A stretch of 35,111 nucleotides of DNA from Thiorhodococcus minor (lineage in GTDB: Bacteria > Pseudomonadota > Gammaproteobacteria > Chromatiales > Chromatiaceae). The position numbers and the translations under genes are program-made. The notes below the pieces were generated by a model, which was not told where the DNA came from, did not search any database, and saw only the letters and a program-made list of their open reading frames with translations. Positions within the stretch are counted from its first letter, which is position 1, and every line of letters begins with the position of its first letter. The stretch is taken from NCBI RefSeq assembly GCF_010820565.1, contig NZ_JAAIJQ010000062.1, positions 1 to 35,111 of the forward strand. Reading direction: 5' to 3'. Below, in pieces: positions 1 through 9,847 of the stretch.

Positions 1-131
1 CTCGCCGACGGGACTCGCGCAGGGCGACAACCTTCTCAGCCCGGGCCGTCCCGCTCCGGGTCGCTGTTCCGCCTCGAGTAGCGCCGTTGGCGCACTCGGG
101 CTACGCACGACCCTACGACGAATGACTCTAC

Positions 132-218
132 GGCGTGTGTGACTGCGCTTTGCATATTGCCTGCACGACGAAGGACTCACGTCCTTCGTCATTACGGCAA
201 TACGCACGCGCACACGCC
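132..218. repeat. Long nested hairpin
   Basis: A perfect 10-bp inner stem, GACGAAGGAC (167-176) and GTCCTTCGTC (181-190), encloses a TCAC loop. Around it, 132-161 (GGCGTGTGTG...ATATTGCC) pairs imperfectly with 196-218 (GGCAATACGC...CACACGCC). The arrangement looks like a palindromic intergenic repeat or a small structured RNA rather than a terminator, because no T-run follows on either strand. Its function is unknown. Confidence 0.6.
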
Positions 219-270
219 TACCCGGGACTACCGGCCTCGCGCTTTGCGCTTCCCTGGCCGGCAGCGTTGG

Positions 271-425
271 AGCAGTCAGCGGCCAGCGGCCAGCGGAGGA
301 CATCATACAGTCGCCGGATTTTCTGGCCGGCCAGCCGCTCACCCCTTGGGTGACCCGGAGAAGACCTGACAGCAGCTCCAAAACAAAGCTCTAAGCTGGC
401 TGCTGGCGGCTGGCAGCTCTTTCTA
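271..425 (+). repeat. Dispersed ~160-bp repeat, copy A
   Basis: This block matches 27511-27675 in the same orientation and 9848-10015 in the opposite one. Shared landmarks in order are: AGCAGTCAGC at the left end, GCCGGATTTTCTGGCCG, a small palindrome CTCACCCcTTGGGTGAC, GAAGACCTGA, ACAAAGCTcTAAGCTGGC, and GGCTGGCAGCTCT followed by CTAGG at the right end. The outer ends are roughly inverted repeats of each other (AGCAGTCAGCGGCCAGCGG against CTGCTGGCGGCTGGCAGCTC), so the unit resembles a MITE or large REP-type element. It has no coding capacity. It lies just downstream of the signalling cluster. Confidence 0.8.
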
Positions 426-537
426 GGCTGACGTCGCTACCTGACGGAGGCTTGCGGGGAAGCACCCGGGCACCTGCGCCAGAATGGACACGGCGGAAAC
501 CGCCACTCGGATTCGCAGTTCAATGGGTCTTCACGGA

Positions 538-2847
538 TCAATGGGGCGCGTGAAATTCCGAATGGGGGAGCCCGGAATAGCGCCCGTACCAGGCGACAAA
601 CTCGTCCCCGGACATGGGGGCGCCGAGATAGTCGCCCTGTGCCAGACTGCACTGGTGCGCGCGGACGAAGCTCAGGTCGGCCTGGCTTTCGATCCCGACC
701 GCGGTGACCGGGAGCTTCAGCGCCTGACCCAGATGGACGATGACGTCCATGACGGCGGGCATGGTGGACCCGGTATGCAGGCGCTCGAACAGGACGCGGT
801 TGACCGCCAGACCATCCAGCGGAAAGTCCTCGAGCTGGCAGAGGCTCGAGCAACCGAGGCCGAAGTCGTCCATCACCAGTGCGATGCCGAGTGCCTTCAG
901 CCCGCTCAGCAGGCGTTTCGCGCTGCTCGGGCTTTCGAGCAGCGCGGCCTCGCTGACCTGCATGGACAGCGCGCTCGGATCCGCATCCAGCTCGCGGATG
1001 AGCGCGGCCAGCTCGGGGAGGAAGCGCGGATGATAGAGCTGATGGCTCGAGACATTGACCGAGATCGGGATCCTCGGCAGCCGCGCCTCTCGCCAGAGGG
1101 CCTGCTGGCGGACCGCCTCGCGCACCACCCACTGGCCGATCTCATGGATGACATGGATGGCTTCGGCCATGGGGACGAAGGTGGCGGGAGGGATTGGCGT
1201 GCCCCGCGGCTGCGGCCATCGCAGGAGCGCCTCGACGCCAGCCACCCGGCCGCTGGCGATGTCGACCATCGGCTGATAGACCAGCCGCAGCTCATGGTCC
1301 GCGACGGCCTGGCGCAGCTGCTGCTCGAGCCGGGCGGTCGTCTCGACCTTGCGGTTGAGCGCCTCGGTCACGAACTGATAACGCCCCGAGCCCATCTGTT
1401 TGGCCTGATACATCGCCAGGTCCGCCCGCTGCATCAGCGTGCCCAGCGTGCGTCCATCACGCGGGAAGAGGCTGATCCCGAGGCTTGCGGCACAGGGCAA
1501 GGGTTGTCCGTCGATGTCGTAGGGGCGCGCCAGTGTCGCGATGGCCTGGCGGGCCGCGCGCGCGGCTTCCTCCGCGTCGGGAATGTTGGCCATGACCACG
1601 ACGAACTCATCGCCGCCCAGGCGGGAGACCAGGTCCTCGGCGCGGAAGCTGGTCCGGAGGCGTTGGGCGACCGCCTGCAGCAGCTGGTCGCCCGCCTCAT
1701 GTCCGAGCAGGTCGTTGACGGCCTTGAAGCGGTCGAGGTCGAAGAAGAGCACGGCCAACTGCGTGCCCGCGCGCTCGGCTCCCGCAATCATGTGCGCCGC
1801 GAGCTGATCGAGCAGCGCACGCGATGGGAGACCGGTCAAGGGATCGTGCTGGGCCATGTAGACCGCGCGGTCCTCGCTCTGCTTGCGAAGGGTGACGTCC
1901 TGATGCACCAGCAGAACCCGCTCGAGCTGTCCGTCGGGCTGTCCGAGGGTCTCGAGCCGCGTGAGGTTCCAACGGTAGCCGTCGGCGTTATGACGCACGC
2001 GGTATTGCAGCTCCGCCGTGTCGACGCGGCTGCGGGCGAAAGCGCGAATGGCGGCGATGACCCGTGGACGGTCTTCGGGGTGGATCCTGTCGCCCCAGCC
2101 CTCCAAGGTCATGGCCGGCTCAGGGGGCTCGCGCATGCTGGATGACGGCATGAGCTGGTCGCGGCGCGGATCCCATTCCGCGAACGTCAGCTCGGCGACA
2201 TCGGCCGCCAGGCGCAAGCGGGCTTGGGCGTCGGACAGGGCCTGCTCGTCGTGCTTGCGCGTGGTGATGTCGATCAGCACGCTGCGCCAGCGTGCCTCGC
2301 CGGAAGGGCCTTGGGGCGCTGGGGCCGCCTCCGCGAGGACCCAGATCGGCGGCCCCTCCCCGCCGGCAAGCCGCAGCTCGCAGCGCTGCTGGGCGCCGGT
2401 CGAGCGCAACGCCCGCAGGCAGCCGTAGTGGAGGGCGCGATCCTCATCGCAGAGGAAGCGCGAGAACGGCTGACCGAGCAAGGCCGCCCGTGGTGTCGAC
2501 AGCAGCGCCGCGGCGGCAAGGTTGGCCTCTTCGATGAGCCCCGCCTCGCTCAGGCTCAAATAGCCGACGGGCGCCAGGTCGTAGAGGTCGAAATAGCGCG
2601 CGCGCGACGCCTCGAGCTCGGCCTGGGCGCGGCGCAGCTCCTCGTTCTGCAGCTCGAGCTCGATCCGATGGACGTGCAGCTCATGCAGCAGTTGCGCGGC
2701 CTCGGCGAGCGTGCTCGGCGCACCTCCTGGCGACGTCCCGCCGAGCCGGCGCTCGGCGCGTGCGCGCAGGCGCGACGCGGTCTGCTCTACCGTCGAGCGG
2801 TCCTGGGCAAGCTCATCGGGCTCCTCGGGCTCATCGCCTCGGCGCAT
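538..2847 (-). CDS. PAS-PAS-GGDEF-EAL protein, diguanylate cyclase with degenerate EAL domain
   Basis: A probable c-di-GMP signalling protein of about 769 residues. The N-terminal module (helix with [17 protein letters not shown], then [14 protein letters not shown]) is a PAS-type sensor, and a second PAS/PAC domain follows before residue ~310. The GGDEF domain keeps its signature (RLGGDEFVVV) and an upstream RxxD inhibitory site (RAED), so cyclase activity is likely. The C-terminal EAL domain keeps EALLRW, NVS and DDFG. However, the usual ELTE reads QVSE, the usual LKIDR reads LAVNR, AEGVE reads AVGIE, and QGY reads QGD, so phosphodiesterase activity is probably lost. No signal peptide or membrane segment is visible, so it should be cytosolic. 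The start at 2847 is chosen because GGAG lies just upstream; an in-frame ATG at 2880 is possible. It overlaps the end of the upstream kinase gene, which suggests translational coupling. Confidence 0.9.
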   Translation of the reverse strand: MRRGDEPEEPDELAQDRSTVEQTASRLRARAERRLGGTSPGGAPSTLAEAAQLLHELHVHRIELELQNEELRRAQAELEASRARYFDLYDLAPVGYLSLSEAGLIEEANLAAAALLSTPRAALLGQPFSRFLCDEDRALHYGCLRALRSTGAQQRCELRLAGGEGPPIWVLAEAAPAPQGPSGEARWRSVLIDITTRKHDEQALSDAQARLRLAADVAELTFAEWDPRRDQLMPSSSMREPPEPAMTLEGWGDRIHPEDRPRVIAAIRAFARSRVDTAELQYRVRHNADGYRWNLTRLETLGQPDGQLERVLLVHQDVTLRKQSEDRAVYMAQHDPLTGLPSRALLDQLAAHMIAGAERAGTQLAVLFFDLDRFKAVNDLLGHEAGDQLLQAVAQRLRTSFRAEDLVSRLGGDEFVVVMANIPDAEEAARAARQAIATLARPYDIDGQPLPCAASLGISLFPRDGRTLGTLMQRADLAMYQAKQMGSGRYQFVTEALNRKVETTARLEQQLRQAVADHELRLVYQPMVDIASGRVAGVEALLRWPQPRGTPIPPATFVPMAEAIHVIHEIGQWVVREAVRQQALWREARLPRIPISVNVSSHQLYHPRFLPELAALIRELDADPSALSMQVSEAALLESPSSAKRLLSGLKALGIALVMDDFGLGCSSLCQLEDFPLDGLAVNRVLFERLHTGSTMPAVMDVIVHLGQALKLPVTAVGIESQADLSFVRAHQCSLAQGDYLGAPMSGDEFVAWYGRYSGLPHSEFHAPH

Positions 2848-4612
2848 GGGACGCTCCTGTCGCGGCACTCCTGTCATCATGGGGTGCGCCTCCCGCGACG
2901 CCCGTCAGCAACTGCCTCAGGGTCTCCTGGGCGATGGGCTTGGTGAGATGCGCGTCGAAGCCCGCTGCCTCTGTGCGGGCGATATCCGCTGGCTGTCCCC
3001 AGCCGGTCAGGGCCACGAGCCGCGCGGCGCGTCCGCTCGGCGTGCCGCGCAGACGGCGCGCGACCTCGAAGCCATCCATGTCGGGCAGTCCCAGGTCGAG
3101 CAAGATCAGGTCTGGACGGAAGGGCTCCAGGAGCGCGAGTGCGCTGCGCCCGTCCGCGGCCCGCTCGACCCTTTGGCCCATGACCTCCAACAGTAAGGCG
3201 CAGCTTCTCGCGACATCCGGGTCGTCCTCGACCAGGAGGATGCGATGCGCCGGACAGGGCATCTGCGCCGCCCGCGTCGGCGGCCGGGCTGGCCGCAGCG
3301 CCTCGCAGGGCAGACGTGCGCGGAAGGTGCTGCCCTGGCCGAGACCTGGACTGACCGCCTCGACCCTGCCGCCGTGGAGCTGGACGAGCGCCCTGACCAG
3401 GGCGAGCCCCATGCCGAGGCCTGCGCCGGCCCCCGCGCTGCCCCGCAAGACGGGATCGAAGATCTGCTCCAAGGACTCCGGCGCCAGTCCGGCGCCCTGG
3501 TCGCGCACCTCGATCACGGCCGCGTCGTCGGCCCGATTCAGGGCCAGGACGATCGGCGCCCCCGGCGGACTCAGCTCGCTGGCGTTGCGCAGCAGGTTGA
3601 CGATGACCTGGGTCAGGCGCACCGCATCGCCGTTCAGGGGCGTGGGTGACGCGGGCAGATCGACCTCGAGGCGTTGGTCCATGGCATCCACTTGGGCGCG
3701 CACTTGCTCCAGGGCGCTCAGTGCGCAGTCACGCAGGTCGATGGGCGTGCGCGCGAGCTGGAGGCGACCGCGGTTGATCCGCGAAACGTCGAGCAGATCG
3801 TCGACCAGGCGTCCCAGCTGACCGGATTGACGCATCAGGATCGCCGTCATGGGCACGAACCGTCTCGGGAGCAGCGCCTCGCTGCTTTGGAGCACCTCGG
3901 CCACGTTGCGGATCGCGGCAAGCGGGTTGCGCAGCTCGTGACCGAGCAGGGCGAGAAAGTCCTCCTTGCGCTCGGCCTCCTCGCGCTGCAGGGCCTCGAG
4001 CCTTTTGTGGGCGTCGATGTCGTGCAGGACGGCGAGATATCGCGCCTGAGATGTCTCGGACGCGGGCTCGAGCGACAGGCTCAGTGCGATCCAGGCGTTG
4101 GATCCGTCCGGGCGCCTGATGCGCAGCTCGCAGATCGTCTGGGGCTGTGCCTCGCGCACCTGGCGGCGGCAGCGATAGTAGTCGTCCTGATCCTCGGCCT
4201 CGACCCATTCGGAGAGTGGCCGTCGGATGAGTGCCTGACGCGGTGCGCCCAGCAGCTTCGCCGCCGCCAGGTTGGCCTGGCTGATCAGGCCGCGCTCGGT
4301 GAGGGTCAGATAGCCCACGGGGGCCAGGTCGTAGAGCCCGAAATAGCACGCCCGCGAGGTCTCCAGCTCAGTCTGGGCGGTGCGCAGCTCCTCGTTTTGC
4401 AGCTGCAGCTCGACCTGGTGGACACGCAGCTCCTGCACGAGCCGCGCGAGCTCCTCGGGCGTCGCCGAGCCGACGGCGGCGCTGTGCTCGCCAAGGCGTC
4501 GCTCGGCACGCTGCCTCAGCGTCGCATCCGCGTCTCGGACGGATCGCGAGGGCGCGACGGCGTCGCCGTGGGTCTCCTGATGCGGTTGTCGATCTGTCAT
4601 GGCGGTGTCCAT
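2831..4612 (-). CDS. PAS hybrid histidine kinase with C-terminal receiver
   Basis: A cytosolic sensor kinase of about 593 residues. The order is: the shared N-terminal module ([32 protein letters not shown]) with a PAS fold to about residue 210; HisKA with the phosphoacceptor in LGHELRNPLAAI; and HATPase_c with VNLLRNASELSPPG as N box, DQGAGLAPESLEQIF as G1/F region and GLGMGLALVRALV as G2. The usual lysine of the N box is not evident. A receiver follows near 465-580, with LLVEDDPD, phospho-acceptor DLGLPD, LTGWG and a TKP lysine. The start may be 4612 or the in-frame ATG at 4600; neither has a strong ribosome site. It probably forms a two-gene unit with the overlapping GGDEF/EAL gene, separated from the next kinase by a ~190-bp gap that holds a palindromic repeat. 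Confidence 0.92.
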   Translation of the reverse strand: MDTAMTDRQPHQETHGDAVAPSRSVRDADATLRQRAERRLGEHSAAVGSATPEELARLVQELRVHQVELQLQNEELRTAQTELETSRACYFGLYDLAPVGYLTLTERGLISQANLAAAKLLGAPRQALIRRPLSEWVEAEDQDDYYRCRRQVREAQPQTICELRIRRPDGSNAWIALSLSLEPASETSQARYLAVLHDIDAHKRLEALQREEAERKEDFLALLGHELRNPLAAIRNVAEVLQSSEALLPRRFVPMTAILMRQSGQLGRLVDDLLDVSRINRGRLQLARTPIDLRDCALSALEQVRAQVDAMDQRLEVDLPASPTPLNGDAVRLTQVIVNLLRNASELSPPGAPIVLALNRADDAAVIEVRDQGAGLAPESLEQIFDPVLRGSAGAGAGLGMGLALVRALVQLHGGRVEAVSPGLGQGSTFRARLPCEALRPARPPTRAAQMPCPAHRILLVEDDPDVARSCALLLEVMGQRVERAADGRSALALLEPFRPDLILLDLGLPDMDGFEVARRLRGTPSGRAARLVALTGWGQPADIARTEAAGFDAHLTKPIAQETLRQLLTGVAGGAPHDDRSAATGASHAPRR

Positions 4613-4716
4613 TCATGTGCGTTCGATCAGGCATCCGCGCCAATTAGCCAGTTGACTTGGGGTATTCAGCTTCTCCGTGCGCGCGAATCCGGACGCATCA
4701 GACGCCCGGCCCGTGG

Positions 4717-4800
4717 TCTACCTTAGGGTGAACGAGCGGAAGCCAAGTCCAGCGAATCCGCCGCCGGCATTGGTGGACTGCGCTGCGCTTGTCCACCCTA
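4717..4800. repeat. GTAGGGTGGACAAGCG-type palindromic repeat
   Basis: The right arm, 4770-4800, begins GGTGGACTGCGCTGCG and ends GTCCACCCTACG. The left arm, from about 4717, is a degenerate counterpart (ACCTTAGGGTGAACGAGCG). The same family occurs at 15750-15829 and, broken apart, around 10501-10681. It sits between two kinase genes read on the minus strand and could act as a transcriptional punctuation element; that role is inferred. Confidence 0.6.
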
Positions 4801-4803
4801 CGT

Positions 4804-6669
4804 CTACCCTGACAGCCAGCGGCGCAGCACGGCGCTCAGCCGTGCCAGCCTCACCGGCTTGGCGAGGAAGTCGCTCATGCCGGCCTCGATGCAGAGGCGG
4901 CGATCCTCCTCGAAGGCGTTGGCGGTCATGGCGACGATGGGCAGCGCGGCATGCTCCGGCAGTTGGCGAATGGCGCGCGCGGCCTCCAGCCCGTCCATGA
5001 CCGGCATCTGCATGTCCATCAAGATCAAGTCGTAGGTCTGCTCGCGAGCCATGCTCAGGGCGATCAGGCCGTCGTCGGCGATATCGACGTTGTAACCCAG
5101 GGCTTGGAGCATCTCCTCCGCGACGGCTTGGCTGGTCGGCTCGTCCTCGACGACCAGGATGCGTTGCCCCGCGCCCCGCTCATAGAGGAAGGGCGCCGTG
5201 AAGCGCGGCTCCGTTGCCGGGTCGGCGGACACTGGCGCGGCGCCAGGCTGGGCCTTGCGCAGGGGCACGGTCATCCAAAAGCGGCTGCCCTGGCCGGGGC
5301 GACTGACGACCCCGACCGCGCCGCCCATCCGCTCGGCCAGGCGCTTGACGATCGCCAGACCCAGACCGGTCCCGCCGTAGCGGCGGGTGATGGAATCATC
5401 CGCCTGCGCAAAGGGGGCGAAGATGCGCTGCTGCTCGGCCTCCGTCAGGCCGATGCCTTGGTCCTCGACCTCCAGGCGCAAGCGCAGGGTATCGCCCTCG
5501 TCCGCCTCCAGCAGGGCGCGCAGCCAGATGCGGCCTTGGTTGGAGAATTTGACGGCGTTGCCGGCGAAGTTGAGCAGCACCTGGGCGAGGCGCTGCGCAT
5601 CGCCGAGCAGTTGCGGCGGCAGCGCGGGATCCACCTCCTGCACGAAGCGCAGCCCCTTCGCCTTCGCCTGCGCGTCCAAGAGCCCGATGCAGTGCGCGAG
5701 CAGGGTCGCCGGCGACAGCGGCTCGACCGCCAAACTGACCTGATCGGCCTCGATCTTGGAGAAGTCGAGGATCTCCTCGATGAGCTGCAGCAGATGTCTG
5801 GCGGCGTTGCCGATCTTGCCGAGCTTGTCGCGCGTGCGCGCATCCGCCGTCTCCCGCAGCAGCAGCTCATCGAAGCCGATGATGGCGTTCAAGGGCGTGC
5901 GAATCTCATGGCTCATATTGGCCAGGAAGCGGCTCTTGGCCCGATCCGCGGCCTGTGCCGCGTCGAGCGCGCTACTGAGCAGCTCCGTGCGGGAGGCCAC
6001 CAGCTCCTGGACGAGCGCTTCGAGATGGCTGCGATGTCGCGCCAGCTCGGCCTCGTCCGCTTTGCGGGCCGTGATGTCGCTGAGCATCACCCGCCACAGG
6101 GCGCGGGCTGCGGCCGGATCCTGAACGAGACTCGCCTCCATGTGCACCCAGCGTGTCGCCGCCTCGTTGGCGGCCAGCCGCAGCTCGCACGGCTGCGGCT
6201 GTGGCTGCAGCTGCGGCATGGTGTGCTGGCGTCGACGGGAGGCGTAGAAGACATCCTGGTCGTCGGCGTGGATGAAGCCGGAGAGCGGTTGGCCGATCAA
6301 CTGGGTGCGCGGGGCGCCGAGCAGGTTGGCGGCGGCCAGGTTGGCCTCGGCGATCATGCCGGTCTCGGTGAGGGTGAGATAGCCGATCGGGGCCAGGTCA
6401 TAGAGATCGAAGTAGCGTGCGCGCGAGGCCTCCAGCTCCGCCTGGGCGGTGCGCAGCTCCTCGTTTTGCAGCTCCAGCTCGACCTGATGGACGCGCAGCT
6501 CGTGGACGAGCTGACGCGCGTCCTCCAGGCTCAGGGGCTCGGCCGGTGCCTCCACGGCGCCGCGCAGGTGCGCCTCGGCGCGCTCGCGCAGGCTGGACGC
6601 CGGCCCGGTCGCGGCGTCGTGCGTCGGCGCCGCGCCAGGGTGTCGGCTGTCATTCGTCGGCCCTGTCAT
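4804..6669 (-). CDS. PAS hybrid histidine kinase with C-terminal receiver
   Basis: A soluble hybrid kinase of about 621 residues. The N-terminal module ([33 protein letters not shown]) is almost identical to those of the two downstream genes, and a PAS/PAC unit follows. A coiled coil ([19 protein letters not shown]) leads into HisKA with [16 protein letters not shown]. The HATPase has [28 protein letters not shown] and [13 protein letters not shown]. The receiver has [26 protein letters not shown] and LAKPV. This is the BarA/ArcB-like class of hybrid kinase but lacks a visible Hpt domain. The start at 6669 is chosen because GGAGG lies just upstream; a longer frame reaches 6738. It overlaps the stop of the CheB-CheR fusion by about 20 bases, so the two are probably co-translated. 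Confidence 0.92.
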   Translation of the reverse strand: MTGPTNDSRHPGAAPTHDAATGPASSLRERAEAHLRGAVEAPAEPLSLEDARQLVHELRVHQVELELQNEELRTAQAELEASRARYFDLYDLAPIGYLTLTETGMIAEANLAAANLLGAPRTQLIGQPLSGFIHADDQDVFYASRRRQHTMPQLQPQPQPCELRLAANEAATRWVHMEASLVQDPAAARALWRVMLSDITARKADEAELARHRSHLEALVQELVASRTELLSSALDAAQAADRAKSRFLANMSHEIRTPLNAIIGFDELLLRETADARTRDKLGKIGNAARHLLQLIEEILDFSKIEADQVSLAVEPLSPATLLAHCIGLLDAQAKAKGLRFVQEVDPALPPQLLGDAQRLAQVLLNFAGNAVKFSNQGRIWLRALLEADEGDTLRLRLEVEDQGIGLTEAEQQRIFAPFAQADDSITRRYGGTGLGLAIVKRLAERMGGAVGVVSRPGQGSRFWMTVPLRKAQPGAAPVSADPATEPRFTAPFLYERGAGQRILVVEDEPTSQAVAEEMLQALGYNVDIADDGLIALSMAREQTYDLILMDMQMPVMDGLEAARAIRQLPEHAALPIVAMTANAFEEDRRLCIEAGMSDFLAKPVRLARLSAVLRRWLSG

Positions 6670-9600
6670 GCGCTCCTCCATGAGACGGTGTGCTATCCGG
6701 TGTGCTATCGGGCTCCGAAGGGGCATCCATGTCCGCATGCACGCGCTGCGTCAGGTCTTCGAAGGCGAGCAGGATGGCCCCGGACTGACCGCCGATCGGC
6801 GGCAGACGCCGTGCATTGAGCTGCATGACGCGCCGTCCGAGTCTGGGGAAGTCGTGCTCGATGCGGTAGTCGTCGAAGCTCGCGCCCGGTTGCGCGAGCT
6901 TGCCCAGCAGCGCGCGCAGCGCCGGGACGTTCCATTGGCCGCTGCCCAGGTCGCACAGCGGCTTGCCCAGGGTTTCGCGCTCGGTGACCTGGAAGTGGCG
7001 ATAGAAGCTGCGGTTGGCGGAGACGATGACCGTATCCGGATCCAGCACCACCAAGGGCTCGCGCACGGCATCCACCACGCCCTCCGCGATGGCGCGGGCG
7101 CTGCGCAGCTCCTCCTCCATGTGCTTGCGGCTGGAGATGTCGACGAAGGTCATGACAGCGCCCTCGATGACGTTGGCCAGGGTGCGGTAGGGCCCGATGC
7201 GCATGAGGAACCAGGTCCCGTCCTGGGTCTGGACCGCTTTCTCCCTGGTCGCCAAGGTGCGCAGCACGCCCTCGATGTCATCCACAAGGTCAGTGTAGTC
7301 CACCAGGTTGGACACCAGATCCCCCACTGGTCGGCCGATGTCGCTCGGGATGAGCTTGATGATCTGGGTCATGGCCGGCGTGAAGCGGCTGATGCGCAGC
7401 TGATCGTCGACGAAGAGGGTGGCCACGCCGGTGCCGGCGAGCAGGTTGTTCATGTCGTCGTTGGCGCGCGAGAGGTCGGCGACCTTCTGCTGCAGCTCGG
7501 CGTTGACGGTCGACAGCTCCTCGTTGACGGATTGCAGCTCTTCCTTGGAGGTCTCCAGCTCCTCGTTCGTGGATTGGAGCTCTTCGTTGACCGACTGCAT
7601 CTCCTCGTTGGTCGACTTCAGCTCCTCGTTGGAGGTCTCCATCTCCTCGAGCGTCGTCTGCAGATACTCCTCCTTGGCGCGCAGCTCCTGCTCCAGCTCG
7701 GCGATGCGCCGGTCGCGCTGGGGGTCGGCTGGCGCCCTCGCGTCCTCGCCGCCGGCTGGCAGGGTCTCCGGGTCCGCCGCGCTCGCCTCCTGAAAGACGA
7801 TGAGGTAGCGCTCGGCGCGGGTGTCGCTCGCATCCGTGCGCCGCGATCGCCTCACCGGGTGGATGAAGAGGTCGATGCGGGTGAAATCGCCGTTCGTCTT
7901 GACCTTCAGCCCGAGCGCCTCGGCGCTGTCCTGTCGCGCGACCGCGCGCTGCAGCGCCGTCGTCAATGGGCGCTGCAGCCCCTCGCGGGCCATCTGGAAG
8001 ACATTCATGCTCGCCGTGCCGGCGGCCGGCTCGAGATAGAGCCCCGTGCGCCCGTGGATATAACTGATGTCGCCCTTGGCGTTGATCAGCAGCCCGGCAG
8101 CGCTGAAGTGCTGCAGGAGCGCGCCCTGGGTGACTGCCCGCAGGTCGGCGTCCGGCGCCTGAGGCGCGGCCGGACCGGACGGCAGCGTCTCCATGTCCGG
8201 GCGCGCCAGCGTGGCCGGATCGCCCAGCGGCGCGGGTATGTCGCTAGTCTCCAGACGCCCATAGAGCTTCCACTTGCGATCCAGGGGCGTGAAGCGCGTC
8301 AGGGCGTCGCCGATGCTCTCCGAGCTGCCCAGGAAGAGCACGCCGTGGGGATTGAGGGCGTAGTGAAACAGGGGGATGAGCTTGCGCTGCAGGTCCCCGT
8401 TCAGATAGATCAGCAGGTTGCGGCAGCTGATGAGATCGATCCGCGAGAAGGGCGGATCGCGGATGAGGTCCTGCTCGGAGAACACCAGCAGGTCTCGGAT
8501 CACCCGCTGGATGCGATAGACGCCGGCCTCCTCGTCCAAGGTGAAGAAGCGTTTCAGCCGCTCGGGAGAGACATCCGCGGCGATACTGGCCGGATAGGCG
8601 CCGGTGCGCGCCCGGCCGATGGCTTGCGCATCCACGTCGGTGGCGAAGATCTGCACCTGAAGAGGCGGCTGGAGGGCGTCCAGGTGCTCCTGCACCAGGA
8701 TGGCGATGGAATAGGCCTCTTCGCCGGAGGAGCAGCCGCACACCCAGACCCGTAGGGTGCTGCCCGCCGGCTTGGCGGCGAACAGCCTGGGGATGACCTC
8801 GGCCTGCAAGACGGCGAAGGCCTCCGGATCGCGAAAGAAGCTGGTGACCCCGATCAGCAGGTCGCGGAAGAGCGCCTGCGTCTCGCCGGGCTCGCGCTGC
8901 AGGTAGCGGACATAGTCGTGCTGGCGGTCGATCTGCTGCAGGGCCATGCGCCGCTCGATGCGGCGCACCAGGGTGCTCTGCTTGTATTGGGAGAAGTCGT
9001 GCCGGGTGGCGTCGCGCAGCAGCAGACAGATCTTGGTCAGGGCATCCTCGCTCTTGACGGCTGGGGACTCGGCGACCGGCCGCTTGCCGAAGGCGTGCGT
9101 CAGGTAGGCCATGAGCCGCTCGGGCATCTCCCCGGGCGGCAGCACCAGATCGGCCAGCCCGGTGGCGATGACGCTGCGCGGCATGCCGTCATAGGCGGCC
9201 GTGGTCGGACTTTGGACCATCACCAGTCCGCCCTCGCCCTTGATGGCGCGCGCCCCCAGGGTGCCGTCGCTGCCCGTCCCGGAGAGCACCACGCAGATGG
9301 CCCGCTCATGCTGGTCGTCGGCCAGGGAGCGGAAGAAGAAGTCGATCGGCAGACGCAATCCGCGCGGCGCGCTGGGCTCGAGCAGGTGCAGCTTGCCGTT
9401 GAACAGGGCCATGTCGAGACCGGGCGGGATGATGTAGGCGCAATCTGGCCTGATGCTCACCCCGTCCTCGACCTCCTGCACCTCCATGCGGGTGTAGCGC
9501 CGGACCAGGTCGGTCAGGACGCTCTTGTGATCGGGCGCGAGATGCTGCACGAGCACGAAGGCCATACCGGTCGGCAGGTCCTGCGGAATGGCCGAGAAAA

Positions 9601-9838
9601 ACGCCTCGAAGGCCGCCAGACCGCCCGCCGAGGCGCCGATGCCCACGACTGTAAGGGGGGCTTGGGGGCCGGGCTCGCCCTCAGATGCGGCGGCAGGCTC
9701 GCTAGCGGGGGGGTGCTCGGGCGGCCGTTGGCTCTGGGCGCTGTCGTCTGCCTTAGGCGCCTTGCCGTCCCCGTTCGGGTTTGCGCTGGACATCTTGGAT
9801 GCTCGTTTGGTTGGGGGAGCTTGGGCTCCGATCGACAT
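6650..9838 (-). CDS. CheB-CheR-PAS fusion protein (methylesterase/methyltransferase)
   Basis: A protein of about 1062 residues with chemotaxis-type modification enzymes fused to PAS domains. After a disordered N-terminus the CheB esterase domain starts near residue 60, with catalytic serine in GIGASAGG, histidine in VQHLAPDH and aspartate in SGTGSDGT; no receiver precedes it. CheR follows, with N-terminal helices ([14 protein letters not shown]), SAM-binding [16 protein letters not shown] and [16 protein letters not shown]. Then come a PAS-like region, a strong coiled coil made of NEELQS-type heptads (encoded at about 7450-7700), and two further PAS domains. No receptor, CheA or CheW gene adjoins it, so it probably serves a dedicated kinase pathway rather than classical chemotaxis. 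An alternative start is 9793. A dispersed-repeat copy lies immediately upstream of the start. Confidence 0.93.
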   Translation of the reverse strand: MSIGAQAPPTKRASKMSSANPNGDGKAPKADDSAQSQRPPEHPPASEPAAASEGEPGPQAPLTVVGIGASAGGLAAFEAFFSAIPQDLPTGMAFVLVQHLAPDHKSVLTDLVRRYTRMEVQEVEDGVSIRPDCAYIIPPGLDMALFNGKLHLLEPSAPRGLRLPIDFFFRSLADDQHERAICVVLSGTGSDGTLGARAIKGEGGLVMVQSPTTAAYDGMPRSVIATGLADLVLPPGEMPERLMAYLTHAFGKRPVAESPAVKSEDALTKICLLLRDATRHDFSQYKQSTLVRRIERRMALQQIDRQHDYVRYLQREPGETQALFRDLLIGVTSFFRDPEAFAVLQAEVIPRLFAAKPAGSTLRVWVCGCSSGEEAYSIAILVQEHLDALQPPLQVQIFATDVDAQAIGRARTGAYPASIAADVSPERLKRFFTLDEEAGVYRIQRVIRDLLVFSEQDLIRDPPFSRIDLISCRNLLIYLNGDLQRKLIPLFHYALNPHGVLFLGSSESIGDALTRFTPLDRKWKLYGRLETSDIPAPLGDPATLARPDMETLPSGPAAPQAPDADLRAVTQGALLQHFSAAGLLINAKGDISYIHGRTGLYLEPAAGTASMNVFQMAREGLQRPLTTALQRAVARQDSAEALGLKVKTNGDFTRIDLFIHPVRRSRRTDASDTRAERYLIVFQEASAADPETLPAGGEDARAPADPQRDRRIAELEQELRAKEEYLQTTLEEMETSNEELKSTNEEMQSVNEELQSTNEELETSKEELQSVNEELSTVNAELQQKVADLSRANDDMNNLLAGTGVATLFVDDQLRISRFTPAMTQIIKLIPSDIGRPVGDLVSNLVDYTDLVDDIEGVLRTLATREKAVQTQDGTWFLMRIGPYRTLANVIEGAVMTFVDISSRKHMEEELRSARAIAEGVVDAVREPLVVLDPDTVIVSANRSFYRHFQVTERETLGKPLCDLGSGQWNVPALRALLGKLAQPGASFDDYRIEHDFPRLGRRVMQLNARRLPPIGGQSGAILLAFEDLTQRVHADMDAPSEPDSTPDSTPSHGGAHDRADE

Positions 9839-9847
9839 CCGGTTGAG

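Larger units (their letters stand above)
1..537. other. Non-coding, repeat-rich left edge of window
   Basis: I see no credible gene here. The short reading frames have no recognisable motif and cross clear secondary-structure elements. The stretch holds a long imperfect hairpin (132-218) and one copy of a ~160-bp dispersed repeat (271-425), each listed separately. The remaining ~110 bases before the stop of the GGDEF/EAL gene at 538 show no obvious intrinsic terminator. Confidence 0.6.

Noticed and set aside
484-2145. Long plus-strand open frame (553 codons) opposite the GGDEF-EAL gene
   Set aside because: It is antisense to a gene with clear domain motifs. Its product has no recognisable domain; such frames are common opposite GC-rich genes.
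7450-7700. Apparent 21-base tandem repeats resembling a CRISPR or minisatellite
   Set aside because: They encode the NEELQS-type heptads of the coiled coil in the CheB-CheR fusion. There are no unique spacers.
4951-8755. Two long plus-strand frames (622 and 695 codons) opposite the kinase and CheB-CheR genes
   Set aside because: They lie antisense to genes with full sets of catalytic motifs and show only Gln/Arg/Gly-rich shadow translations.
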